DNA from: XYA12-FULL-58-9 sp001798605 | Lineage (GTDB): Bacteria > Myxococcota > XYA12-FULL-58-9 | Direction: 5' to 3' | DNA length: 9,516 nucleotides | Assembly: GCA_036736205.1 (NCBI GenBank) | Contig: DAINMX010000250.1 | Coordinates: 1-9,516, forward strand | In this document: positions 1-6,712 of the stretch, piece after piece | Position numbering within the stretch: position 1 is the stretch's first letter | How the letters are laid out: every line of letters begins with the position of its first letter | The notes under the pieces: generated by a model | Seen by the model: the letters and a program-made list of their open reading frames with translations, nothing else | What the model was told of the DNA's origin: nothing | Database searches by the model: none | Made by a program: the position numbers and the translations under genes

Positions 1-2
1 CC

Positions 3-233
3 CCTCAGCAATCGTTCGATGAATCAGCGGATGCTGGGAAACGGCTTCGTGACTCGAACAAAGAATCGGATTGCGATGTCGGTGAAGCTCGCGGTGTGCG
101 GCTCGTCAATGTCAATGAGCTTCGGGGTGATAATGCTGAGAGCACCTGTCTGCGGCCCCTTAACATGTGTGATCTCGGATCTTGTGAAGTGTGTTGGTAC
201 AACCCAGATCATCCTCGGTTCAAGAAGCCGTGA
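3..233 (+). CDS. C-terminal end of an unknown acidic, Cys-containing protein (5' end outside window)
   Basis: This reading frame is open from the left edge and stops at TGA 231-233. It encodes 76 residues with no start codon needed inside the window. The codons are strongly biased to G in first position (GAT, GAA, GCT, GGT, GTC, GAG), as in real genes. The peptide is rich in Asp, Glu and Arg. Near its end, encoded at 147-194, four cysteines are spaced CX6CX4CX2C, followed by WYNPDHPRFKKP. Such spacing could bind a metal, but I recognise no family. The stop is 56 nt before the symporter start, so the two may share a transcript. ORFs on the opposite strand over the same bases look less protein-like. 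The function is unknown, and the call rests on codon pattern and position only. Confidence 0.5.
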   Translation, partial: PQQSFDESADAGKRLRDSNKESDCDVGEARGVRLVNVNELRGDNAESTCLRPLNMCDLGSCEVCWYNPDHPRFKKP

Positions 234-238
234 GTCAT

Positions 239-260
239 GGCGGCCCCCATGGTGGCCGTC
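239..260 (+). other. Stem-loop between the upstream gene and the symporter
   Basis: The arms CGGCC (241-245) and GGCCG (254-258) pair perfectly around an 8-nt loop. A G-T pair and one more G-C pair can extend the stem to 239-260. It sits 5 nt after the upstream stop codon and 29 nt before the symporter start. No T-run follows, so it does not look like a standard intrinsic terminator. It could be a weak terminator, a processing site or chance. Confidence 0.25.
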
Positions 261-289
261 GCTGAGCACCCAGGGAGTGGAAGGCCAAA

Positions 290-1795
290 ATGGAAGGGAT
301 GACGTCTGAGAGCATTTCCGTCCTTGTTACATTCACCATCTACTTGGTCGCCCTTTTGGCCATCGGCCGTCTCAGTGAGCGCAAACATTCCAAGTCCTAT
401 GAAGACTTCGTCTCCGCAGACAAATCGCTTGGCGGTGTTGCGACCGCCCTCTCTGCGGCTGCGAGCTCTGAGAGTGTTTGGGTCATGCTCGGGCTCTCGG
501 GCTTGGCGTACTGGAAAGGCATGGCGGCCCTGTGGGCTGCTCTCGGCTGTCTGTTGGGTTTTGCCTTCAACGCCGTCTTCATTACGGTTCAGTTGCGTCG
601 TGATTCGGAGCGACTGAAGTCTTTGACCATTTCTGATTACATCGAAGATCGGCTCGGCGACCGCTCTAAGATTTTGCGATTGGTCTCTGCGAGTCTCATC
701 ACCTTCTTCATGGTTTCTTATGTCGTTGCCCAATTCACCGGTGCTGGCCAGCTCTTCGTCGGCCTGAATCTCCCCGGGCTCGAACTCGGTGGCGCAGACA
801 TGCGTTACTTCTATGGCGTCTTGGTTGGTGCCCTCATCGTCGGCGTCTATATCAGTTTTGGTGGCTACGCGGCGGTCTGTTGGACTGACACCCTGCAGGG
901 CACGCTCATGTTTGTCGTCATGTTGTCTCTGCCAATTTTGGCGTTGGTCAAGGCTGGCGGGCCAAGCGGTGTGGCGGAAACATTGGAACCTCTGGGGTTG
1001 TTGTCGATCTCTGGGGCTGAAACAGCGGGTTGGGCTGCGGCGGGTTTCATCATTGGCCAGTTAGGTATTGGCCTTGGTTACCCAGGGATGCCACACATGC
1101 TGGTTCGCTATATCACTGTTGTCAACGACGTCGAAGCGAAGCGGTCGGCATGGATTTCTGTCGTCTGGAGTCTTGTCGTTCTATTTGGTTCGGCGATTCT
1201 CGGGATAGCCACGCGCGCGCTCTATCCGCACCTCGCAGAGTCGCAGAAGCTCGCCGAGGCACTGGTGTTGCCCCACTTCTGTCACGAGCACCTTCATCCG
1301 ATCTTTACGGGCGTGGTCATCTCCTCAGTGACCGCGGCGATCATGTCCACCGCCGACAGTCAACTTATGTATGCGGCCACCAGCTTCATCAATGATTTTT
1401 GGCTCAAGCTCACCGGTGGAACCACGGCGATGGTGAGCAGACTCGTGGCGTTGACGCGATTGGCCGTCATCGTCATGACCCTCATCGCCATGGCGGTGGC
1501 TTTTGCCGAAGTGCGCCTCATCTATACCTTTGTGTTGCTTGCTTGGGGCGCGCTCGGTGCCGCCTTCGCACCGATCATCATCCTGTCGCTCTACTGGAAG
1601 CGCTTGACCCGCTGGGGTGCTTTGGCTTCCCTCATAACAGGCCCTGCCGTCGTACTCATTTGGCACAACGTCGACATCTTGCAGAGGAATCTGTATGAGC
1701 TCGTTCCGGCCTTTGTCGTCAGTTTCATCGCAACCGTGGTTGTGAGTCTCGTCACCTGGGAATCCGAGAAGGGCAATGTCAACACGGGCGGTTGA
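290..1795 (+). CDS. putP: PutP-type sodium/solute symporter (SSS family), probably proline or a related substrate
   Basis: This is a cytoplasmic-membrane permease of the sodium:solute symporter family, which uses the Na+ gradient to import a small organic solute. Its 501 residues match the roughly 500 of PutP, and hydrophobic segments run along its whole length, consistent with about 13 helices. PutP-like landmarks in order are TALSAAAS (52-59), the family segment GGYAAVCWTDTLQ (191-203), GLGYPGMPHMLVRY (271-284), and MSTADSQL (352-359), whose Ser353/Thr354 correspond to the Na+ ligands Ser340/Thr341 of E. coli PutP. The position of the PutP Na+-site Asp55 is Ser60 here, followed by Glu61, so cation or substrate use may differ. 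The start at 290 is preceded by a GGGAGTGGAAGG purine stretch; an ATG at 299 is a possible alternative. The phosphoesterase-like gene follows after 81 nt. The family call is secure; the proline specificity is inferred. Confidence 0.9.
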   Translation: MEGMTSESISVLVTFTIYLVALLAIGRLSERKHSKSYEDFVSADKSLGGVATALSAAASSESVWVMLGLSGLAYWKGMAALWAALGCLLGFAFNAVFITVQLRRDSERLKSLTISDYIEDRLGDRSKILRLVSASLITFFMVSYVVAQFTGAGQLFVGLNLPGLELGGADMRYFYGVLVGALIVGVYISFGGYAAVCWTDTLQGTLMFVVMLSLPILALVKAGGPSGVAETLEPLGLLSISGAETAGWAAAGFIIGQLGIGLGYPGMPHMLVRYITVVNDVEAKRSAWISVVWSLVVLFGSAILGIATRALYPHLAESQKLAEALVLPHFCHEHLHPIFTGVVISSVTAAIMSTADSQLMYAATSFINDFWLKLTGGTTAMVSRLVALTRLAVIVMTLIAMAVAFAEVRLIYTFVLLAWGALGAAFAPIIILSLYWKRLTRWGALASLITGPAVVLIWHNVDILQRNLYELVPAFVVSFIATVVVSLVTWESEKGNVNTGG

Positions 1796-1876
1796 GCTTG
1801 ACGCCGTTTACGCGGACAAAATGCTGTGTTGGCGGATCCTGGCCGTTGGGATAGAGAGGGCGAACTGGAGGTTCCC

Positions 1877-2902
1877 ATGCGTGCTGCTATTGCCGTCATT
1901 GTCTCCTTCGTCGCGGTCGTTCCTTTTTCAGCTTTCGTTGCGCGGGCTGACGTGCAGAGCTCCTGGGACTCGTACATCAAGGAGAACCGATACAAATGCC
2001 CTGGGCCGTTCGACACCCTTGCCAAGGCTCGCAATGTCCAGCTCTCAGGTAAAAACTACGTGCACACCGGCTACAAAATGGTGGTGGAGAACCCCGACGC
2101 AGACACGGTTGTGAAGATAGGCGTCATCAGTGCAATCAAGGACGTCACTGAGGGTACCAAGCTGAATTTTGCCGATGCCATTGCGTGGTTCAAGTCGGCG
2201 GGTGTCGAGTGGTTGGTTGCCAACGGCGATCTTGCCCTGGAGGAGTTTGATCTCGAAGAGGTCATCGATATGTTGGGAAGGAGCGGCTTGCCGGTGCTCA
2301 TCGTTCTCGGCAACAGCGAGAGCAAAGGTAGCTTTGCTCGAGCTTACAAAGACCGCAGCGAGAAGTTTCCGAATTTGATCAACGGTGTTCTGGTGCGACA
2401 GATCATTGCTGACGATGTTGAGTTCTGGACCCTACCCGGATATTTCGACAAGCGTTTCGCTCACGCTGGTGCCTTCTGCAGTTACAACGAAGATCACGTC
2501 ACCGAGCTCGGCAAGACATTGAAGCCAGGCGGAATGTCACCGCTCGCGTTGGTTTCCCACGGGCCGCCACGTGGCAAAGGTCGCCAGGCACTCGACTGGG
2601 TTGCCGCTGGTGAGAATGTCGGCGACGAAACGATGGCGGCACTCATCAAGAGCAACAAGATCCCCTTCGGCCTGTTTGGCCACATTCTCGAAGCTGGAGG
2701 TGCCGCCGTGGGCACGGACATGAGCAAGCCGGTTAAGTCTGGCACACCAATAGCAGAGCTTTACGTCAACGCCGGATCACTGTCTGGAGATCCGTGGGGC
2801 ATGAATGATGGCTCAACATCCTATGGCATGGCCATGCTCGTGACCATCAAGGACGGCAACGCCACCTACGAGACAAAACACTTCCCCAATCGCGTTGAGT
2901 GA
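1877..2902 (+). CDS. Exported calcineurin-like (Icc-type) metallophosphoesterase-fold protein with altered metal sites
   Basis: The protein has 341 residues. I prefer ATG 1877 over an upstream in-frame ATG at 1826, because GGAGG (1867-1871) lies 5 nt before it and the protein then begins with a clean signal peptide (MRAAIAVIV..., likely cut after ARA at residue 24). It is therefore probably periplasmic. The body follows the layout of Icc-related phosphoesterases: a first strand VKIGVISAIKD (about 79-89), NGDLA (116-120), LGNSES (144-149), SHGPPRGKGRQALD (227-240), ENVGDETM, and FGHILEAGG (267-275). In active members these boxes read DxH, GDxxD, GNH(E/D), H and GHxH. Here DxH is absent, GNH is GNS and GHxH is GHIL; only the GD, SH and first GH residues remain. 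It may have lost two-metal catalysis or changed chemistry. The fold call is good; activity and substrate are unknown. Confidence 0.75.
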   Translation: MRAAIAVIVSFVAVVPFSAFVARADVQSSWDSYIKENRYKCPGPFDTLAKARNVQLSGKNYVHTGYKMVVENPDADTVVKIGVISAIKDVTEGTKLNFADAIAWFKSAGVEWLVANGDLALEEFDLEEVIDMLGRSGLPVLIVLGNSESKGSFARAYKDRSEKFPNLINGVLVRQIIADDVEFWTLPGYFDKRFAHAGAFCSYNEDHVTELGKTLKPGGMSPLALVSHGPPRGKGRQALDWVAAGENVGDETMAALIKSNKIPFGLFGHILEAGGAAVGTDMSKPVKSGTPIAELYVNAGSLSGDPWGMNDGSTSYGMAMLVTIKDGNATYETKHFPNRVE

Positions 2903-2955
2903 AATTGAGCGGTGGTTGGCTGAGCCAAACACACGGGATCGGCGCCCTATGGCAA

Positions 2956-3264
2956 TCAGCTTGTCGGTGGCGGCGCAATGTCAGTTTGGCTCGGTGGTTT
3001 GACCTTGGGCATGCGACGCCGGATCACCAAAATGCCGACGATGAAGAAGACGCCCGCGCCGATCAGAGCCCCAACAAGCTGTGCTTGCAACAGTTGCGAA
3101 GCCACCGAGGCGGCGAGCTCCGGACAACTGCACAATGCCTGCCCGGCCGCTCCCGGGGACACGTACCAGGCAATAAATCGCGGTGCGATGAGGCTGGCGA
3201 CGATCGCACCCACAATGGCACCGGCCAACGCCACAACACTCAGCTTCTTTAAGGTTGCGAGCAT
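2956..3264 (-). CDS. Small membrane protein with two transmembrane helices, unknown function
   Basis: The protein has 102 residues. The N-terminal helix (about 8-32) follows a short basic start MLATLKKLS, and a second helix (about 62-83) ends in the basic cluster IRRR. The tail is short, polar and proline-rich, ending APPPTS. The loop between the helices carries a CSC pair (45-47) and would face the periplasm if the basic ends are cytoplasmic. The ATG at 3264 has AGGTGA (3269-3274 on the opposite strand) just upstream. It lies 104 nt downstream of the PilZ gene on the same strand, possibly co-transcribed, and converges with the phosphoesterase-like gene across 53 nt. The ORFs on the + strand here have no membrane or family character and are shadows. 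I recognise no family. Confidence 0.75.
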   Translation of the reverse strand: MLATLKKLSVVALAGAIVGAIVASLIAPRFIAWYVSPGAAGQALCSCPELAASVASQLLQAQLVGALIGAGVFFIVGILVIRRRMPKVKPPSQTDIAPPPTS

Positions 3265-3368
3265 GTCTTCACCTGCGCCGACCCTGCGAACTCAACGCTC
3301 GCAGAGGCTCGGAGTCTGGGAGATAAGGAGAATCCTCTAGGTGGCGCTCCGAAGCAATGCCCGAACGG

Positions 3369-3806
3369 TCACAGGTCGGAGACGTCAACTTCCTCCCACA
3401 CCAAGGCGTCGATGTGATCTTTCACCTCGTTAGGGAGATTGAGAAACTCGAAGCCGACGCGGCCGCCCCCAGTCCACGCTACGCGAACTCTGACGAGAAC
3501 CGGCGAGTCGATATTGGGCAGCGTGAGCCTAATGTCGTGCTCTGCGTCGATGGGGAACTCTCCATCCAGTTCGATACCAATGCCTCCGGCGCCGAGGCTC
3601 CAGCAAACGGCTCTTAGCAACTCATCGTCATTCGTGAACACGACATCGATTGCGATGTTGGCGCGTTGGTGCTTGCGCTTCTCATTTTCCGTCTGTCCGG
3701 CTAGGAATTCGGCTTTGAGCTCGGACCAACGTGTTCGCTCGGTTTCTGTCGCTTCACCAGTCTTCATCTTGTTGTTTAGAAGTTTGAATTCATGCTCGGT
3801 CGACAT
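3369..3806 (-). CDS. PilZ-domain protein with a non-canonical c-di-GMP box
   Basis: The protein has 145 residues and is probably cytosolic. ATG 3806 was chosen over the longer frame because AGGAGA (3814-3819) lies 7 nt upstream, and the upstream extension reads like translated leader. Residues 1-42 are a charged helical segment (MSTEHEFKLL, TERTRWSELK). The PilZ barrel follows: RKHQR (44-48) matches the RxxxR box, and SLGAGGIGIEL (70-80) takes the place of the (D/N)xSxxG box, with Ser70 for D/N and Gly72 for Ser. Later strands include VRVRVAWTGGGRVGFEFLNLP. PilZ domains bind cyclic di-GMP and often control motility or the cell envelope; the altered second box makes nucleotide binding uncertain. 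The gene is transcribed divergently from nfeD across 172 nt, so the two may be controlled together. The domain call is firm; the ligand is not. Confidence 0.85.
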   Translation of the reverse strand: MSTEHEFKLLNNKMKTGEATETERTRWSELKAEFLAGQTENEKRKHQRANIAIDVVFTNDDELLRAVCWSLGAGGIGIELDGEFPIDAEHDIRLTLPNIDSPVLVRVRVAWTGGGRVGFEFLNLPNEVKDHIDALVWEEVDVSDL

Positions 3807-3899
3807 GCCGTGATCTCCTGGGAACGAATCTCCATTTCGACACAAGGTCGTGGCGGGCGCAAGACAAAGAACAGGTAACTGCTGATCCGCTGCTTGGGT

Positions 3900-3927
3900 T
3901 TGTCCAGATGCCGATAGCGGGTGTACT
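3900..3927 (+). promoter_or_regulatory. Candidate sigma70-type promoter for the nfeD operon
   Basis: TTGTCC (3900-3905) and TGTACT (3922-3927) are separated by 16 nt, each matching four of six consensus bases. They lie in the divergent intergenic region, about 50 nt before the nfeD ATG. A start site about 7 nt after the -10 would place the 3936-3957 stem-loop at the very 5' end of the mRNA. This is weak evidence from base matching only. Confidence 0.25.
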
Positions 3928-3935
3928 TTGCCTCG

Positions 3936-3957
3936 GGCCCCAGGTATCACTGGGGCC
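3936..3957 (+). promoter_or_regulatory. Perfect 8-bp stem-loop in the nfeD leader
   Basis: GGCCCCAG (3936-3943) and CTGGGGCC (3950-3957) are exact reverse complements around the 6-nt loop GTATCA. The element ends 21 nt before the nfeD ATG (3979). No T-run follows on either strand, so a simple intrinsic terminator is unlikely. An outer CCTC (3931-3934) could pair with GAGG (3968-3971), which is part of the nfeD ribosome-binding site, so the structure could in principle mask translation. It could also be a protein-binding operator shared with the divergent PilZ gene. The repeat is directly visible; the role is inference. Confidence 0.5.
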
Positions 3958-3978
3958 GTTGCCTTGAGAGGTGTTTCC

Positions 3979-5481
3979 ATGCAACATTCGCGCGTGCCCA
4001 AACGACTCAGACTCCTTGCCCTGTTGTTGATTGCGGTGAGCAGCATCACCCTCGCCAAAGACAATGAGCCCGTGGTGACAGCGTCCGAATTGAAGACAGC
4101 TGCGCCAGGGATCAAGTCCACGGGCCTGACCGACGAAGAAATTGCCGCGAAGGCAAAGACACTCAAGGGTTATGACCCAGACGGCGGCAAAGGACGCAAG
4201 GTATTCGAGGTGCCCATTGAGGGGACCATCGATCTGGGTCTCGCGCCCTTCATTGAGCGCATTGTCGAGGAGGCTGCTCCTGGGGACATCATTTTCATCC
4301 GCATGAATACCTTCGGCGGACGTGTTGATGGTGCGGTGCGCATGCGCGACGCGTTGCTGCGAGCGAAGTCCACCAGCGTCATCTTCGTTGAGGGCCGCGC
4401 TATCAGTGCTGGCGCTTTGATCGCGCTCGCCTGCGATACCATCATCATGAACCCAGCCGCCACCATCGGTGATGCCATGCCAGTGCGCATGGGCGAGGAC
4501 GGTGACGCCAAGGCGACCAGCGAGAAGGCCATCAGCTATATGCGTGAAGAGATGGCCGCCACCGCCAAGGCAAATGGGCGCTCTGACGACATTGCTCGTG
4601 CCATGGTCGACCCCGACGTCGAGATTGAAGGACTCATCGCCAAGGACAAGCTCCTCACCCTCACCGCTGACAAAGCGTACGAGCTTGGAATTGCCGATTT
4701 GCTCATCGACGATTTTGACAAAGCCGTCGCGGCTCTCAATCTCATGGGAGCTCAGAGAGTTGACATGCACACCACCTGGGCGGAGTGGCTGGCGAGAAGG
4801 CTCACGGATCCCATTATCAGCTCACTCTTGATGTCCTTGGGCATGATTCTACTTATGATCGACATCTACACCCAGGGCTTCGGTGTCAAAGGCGTCCTTG
4901 GGCTGTTTTGCCTCGCGCTGTTTTTCCTCGGCCAATATACCGCGCACCTCGCGGGTTGGGAGGAATTGTTGTTGCTCACGGTGGGTTTGGTGTTGCTGGG
5001 GGTGGAGATCTTCGTCCTCCCCGGCTTCGGCGTTGCCGGAGTTGCTGGCGCTATCGCTGTGGGGGCCGCGGTGGTGATGGCTCTTGTGGAGCTCAATCTG
5101 CCCTTGGATGTGGCCATGGACCTCGGCTACGTCCAGGACGCCATCCAACAGGCCGCTGTTCGCATCGCCATTCTGTTGGTGTTGGGGATTGGTCTAACGG
5201 TGATGATGGCGCGCTATCTTCCCACCTCCCGTTTCGGTCGCCACATCATTCTTGCCGGTGCCACCACCATAGAAGAGGGGTACGTCAGCCAGTCGGAGAA
5301 GGCTGAAGATCTCGTTGGCAAAACCGGCGTTGCCGCGGGGGACCTTCGGCCCGCAGGAATAGCGGAGATTGATGGCAAGCGCATTGATGTTGTTTCCCAG
5401 GGTGACTACATCAAGCGTGGGACTGAAATAAGGATTACAAATGTCGACGGCAACCGCGTCGTCGTCACAAAGGTTAGTTAA
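3979..5481 (+). CDS. nfeD: Long-form NfeD: membrane-bound ClpP-class serine protease with C-terminal OB fold
   Basis: The protein has 500 residues. ATG 3979 was chosen because GAGAGGTG (3966-3973) precedes it and a signal peptide follows (MQHSRVPKRLRLLALLL..., likely cut after TLA at residue 26); an upstream in-frame ATG at 3928 would bury this signal. The ClpP-like domain spans about 75-245. GRAISAGALIAL carries the probable nucleophile Ser143, and Lys183 in SEKAISYM sits 40 residues on, matching the Ser/Lys dyad described for archaeal NfeD. NTFGGRVDGAV is the usual oxyanion-region loop. About five membrane helices follow (about 281-298, 305-321, 329-346, 352-371, 394-412), then an OB fold (about 444-499) beginning DLVGKTGVA and ending RVVVTKV. 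Long NfeD proteins are thought to cleave or organise membrane proteins together with the flotillin-like partner encoded next to them. Here floA follows after 45 nt. The active-site residues appear intact. Confidence 0.93.
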   Translation: MQHSRVPKRLRLLALLLIAVSSITLAKDNEPVVTASELKTAAPGIKSTGLTDEEIAAKAKTLKGYDPDGGKGRKVFEVPIEGTIDLGLAPFIERIVEEAAPGDIIFIRMNTFGGRVDGAVRMRDALLRAKSTSVIFVEGRAISAGALIALACDTIIMNPAATIGDAMPVRMGEDGDAKATSEKAISYMREEMAATAKANGRSDDIARAMVDPDVEIEGLIAKDKLLTLTADKAYELGIADLLIDDFDKAVAALNLMGAQRVDMHTTWAEWLARRLTDPIISSLLMSLGMILLMIDIYTQGFGVKGVLGLFCLALFFLGQYTAHLAGWEELLLLTVGLVLLGVEIFVLPGFGVAGVAGAIAVGAAVVMALVELNLPLDVAMDLGYVQDAIQQAAVRIAILLVLGIGLTVMMARYLPTSRFGRHIILAGATTIEEGYVSQSEKAEDLVGKTGVAAGDLRPAGIAEIDGKRIDVVSQGDYIKRGTEIRITNVDGNRVVVTKVS

Positions 5482-5496
5482 CGATTTCTTGCATCA

Positions 5497-5510
5497 AGCG
5501 CTCTGGCGCT
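5497..5510 (+). other. Short stem-loop between nfeD and floA
   Basis: AGCGC (5497-5501) and GCGCT (5506-5510) pair perfectly around TCTG. With one bulged A the stem extends to TCA/TGA on the outside. It lies 15 nt after the nfeD stop and just before the floA ribosome-binding site (GGGAGAG, 5516-5522). It lacks a T-run, so it is not a clear terminator. It may tune the floA to nfeD ratio or be incidental. Confidence 0.3.
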
Positions 5511-5526
5511 GAATTGGGAGAGAACC

Positions 5527-6525
5527 ATGCCCGTTGGAGTAGGACTCGCGTTTGTTATCATTGTCGTTGCCATCATTGCGTTGGCGGTGTTTTTCTATTT
5601 CGTGCCGGTGCGGTTGTGGATCGAGGCCGTCACCTCTGGGGCCCACGTTGGCATCATGAGTCTGGTTGGCATGCGCTTGCGCAAGGTTCCCCCGCCTATC
5701 ATTGTGCGGCAACGCATCTCGCTGACCAAAGCAGGCATCGGCATCACCACCGACCAGCTCGAAGCCCACTATCTCGCAGGCGGCAATGTCCCGTTGGTGG
5801 TGAAGGCTTTGATCTCAGCGGACAAGGCCAACATCTCACTGCCTTTCTCACGCGCTGCGGCTATTGACCTAGCCGGCCGCAACGTTCTTGAGGCGGTGCA
5901 GATGTCAGTATTGCCGAAAGTCATCACCACGCCGAAGATTTCTGCCATGGCTCGCGATGGTATCCAGTTGTCAGCCTATGTTCGCATCACCGTGCGCACC
6001 AATCTCGAGCGTTTGGTGGGCGGTGCCACTGAGGAGACCATCGTCGCCCGCGTTGGCGAGGGCGTGGTCTCCACCATTGGTTCGGCAGACACCCACAAGG
6101 CAGTGCTCGAGAATCCCGACAAGATTTCCAAGAACGTGCTCGCCAAGGGCCTTGATGCTGGTACGGCGTTCGAGATCTTGTCGATCGATATCGCTGACGT
6201 GGACGTCGGTGCCAACATCGGTGCGAAGCTGCAAACCGAGCAGGCTGAGGCGGACAAGCAGATCGCTCAGGCCAAGGCAGAGTCCCGCCGCGCTCTTGCC
6301 GTTGCGAATGAGCAGGAGATGAAGGCCCGAGTCTACGAGATGCGCGCTCGCGTTGTTGAAGCCGAGGCTCAAGTCCCGCTTGCCTTGGCTGAGGCGCTGC
6401 GCTCCGGCAACCTCGGTGTGATGGACTACTTCAACATGAAGAACGTCATCGCCGATACCGAGATGCGCACCGGCATTAGCAAGACCGTAGGTCCGCACGA
6501 CAAAGGTGAGACCCACCAGGAGTGA
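5527..6525 (+). CDS. floA: Flotillin-like protein FloA (YqfA/UPF0365 family)
   Basis: The protein has 332 residues, close to the 331 of B. subtilis FloA. An N-terminal hydrophobic segment (about 7-28, ending FFYFVPVRLW) anchors it in the membrane. A stretch with the family pattern GAHVGIMSLVGMRLRKVPP follows, then the SPFH/band-7 region with ITTDQLEAHYLAGGNV, VITTPKISAMARDGIQL, VRTNLERLVGGATEETIVAR and IDIADVDVGANIGAKLQ. From about residue 234 there is a long charged Ala/Glu/Lys/Arg coiled coil (EQAEADKQIAQAKAESRRA), ending in the family-typical VPLALAEALRSGNLGVMDYF. FloA oligomers scaffold functional membrane microdomains and affect membrane fluidity and the stability of membrane-bound proteins and proteases. 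ATG 5527 is preceded by GGGAGAG. The gene lies between nfeD and a small ORF whose start is 7 nt past the floA stop. No key region is missing. Confidence 0.96.
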   Translation: MPVGVGLAFVIIVVAIIALAVFFYFVPVRLWIEAVTSGAHVGIMSLVGMRLRKVPPPIIVRQRISLTKAGIGITTDQLEAHYLAGGNVPLVVKALISADKANISLPFSRAAAIDLAGRNVLEAVQMSVLPKVITTPKISAMARDGIQLSAYVRITVRTNLERLVGGATEETIVARVGEGVVSTIGSADTHKAVLENPDKISKNVLAKGLDAGTAFEILSIDIADVDVGANIGAKLQTEQAEADKQIAQAKAESRRALAVANEQEMKARVYEMRARVVEAEAQVPLALAEALRSGNLGVMDYFNMKNVIADTEMRTGISKTVGPHDKGETHQE

Positions 6526-6532
6526 GTCGACC

Positions 6533-6709
6533 ATGAGTGACAATTCTCTGCCACCGGGGCCTTTCGCGTTCCAACAGCTGTTCGCGAATCGCACCGCCCT
6601 CGTGCGCCGGCTGATTTGGAGCTCTGTCATAGAGCGTCCGCGACCTTTGCGACCTTCCAGGCGGCGACCAAAACCAACGTCAACGCCAACGCCGCAGGAT
6701 GAAGGGTAA
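6533..6709 (+). CDS. Small proline/arginine-rich protein of unknown function in the floA operon
   Basis: The ORF encodes 58 residues from ATG 6533, the fourth base pair cluster past floA. AGGAGTGA (6518-6525) overlaps the floA stop and serves as a ribosome-binding site. An upstream in-frame ATG at 6506 lies inside floA and is less likely. The N-terminal part (MSDNSLPPGPFAFQQLFANR) could form one short amphipathic helix. The tail is basic and proline-rich (IERPRPLRPSRRRPKP, then PTSTPTPQ), probably disordered. It has no signal peptide or membrane helix. It stops 3 nt before the GTG of the metallopeptidase gene, so translation is probably coupled. B. subtilis also has a small gene, yqfB, after floA, but I see no similarity. 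It could be a genuine partner of FloA or the peptidase, or merely a spacer ORF. Confidence 0.55.
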   Translation: MSDNSLPPGPFAFQQLFANRTALVRRLIWSSVIERPRPLRPSRRRPKPTSTPTPQDEG

Positions 6710-6712
6710 CCG

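Noticed and set aside
209..733. 174-codon - strand ORF over the start of the symporter gene
   Set aside because: It is antisense to a well-supported SSS transporter, its product is rich in Arg, Asp and Gln with no domain, and no good ribosome-binding site was seen.
1798..1826. TTGACG (1798-1803) as a -35 box for the phosphoesterase-like gene
   Set aside because: No acceptable -10 sequence lies 16-18 nt downstream.
2916..2928. TTGGC-TGA-GCCAA hairpin between convergent genes, considered as a terminator
   Set aside because: The stem is only 5 bp with a 3-nt loop and no T-run on either strand, so it is too weak to call.
2899..3252. 117-codon + strand ORF downstream of the phosphoesterase-like gene
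   Set aside because: It overlaps the two-helix membrane protein on the - strand, which has a ribosome-binding site and clear helices. The + product is compositionally random.
3369..4166. Long 265-residue version of the PilZ protein
   Set aside because: The extra N-terminus runs through the intergenic region and into the nfeD coding sequence; ATG 3806 with AGGAGA is the better start.
3790..4770. 326-codon - strand ORF antisense to nfeD
   Set aside because: It lies opposite a protein with an intact Ser/Lys protease domain. Its sequence shows the typical His/Asp/Gly-rich shadow pattern.
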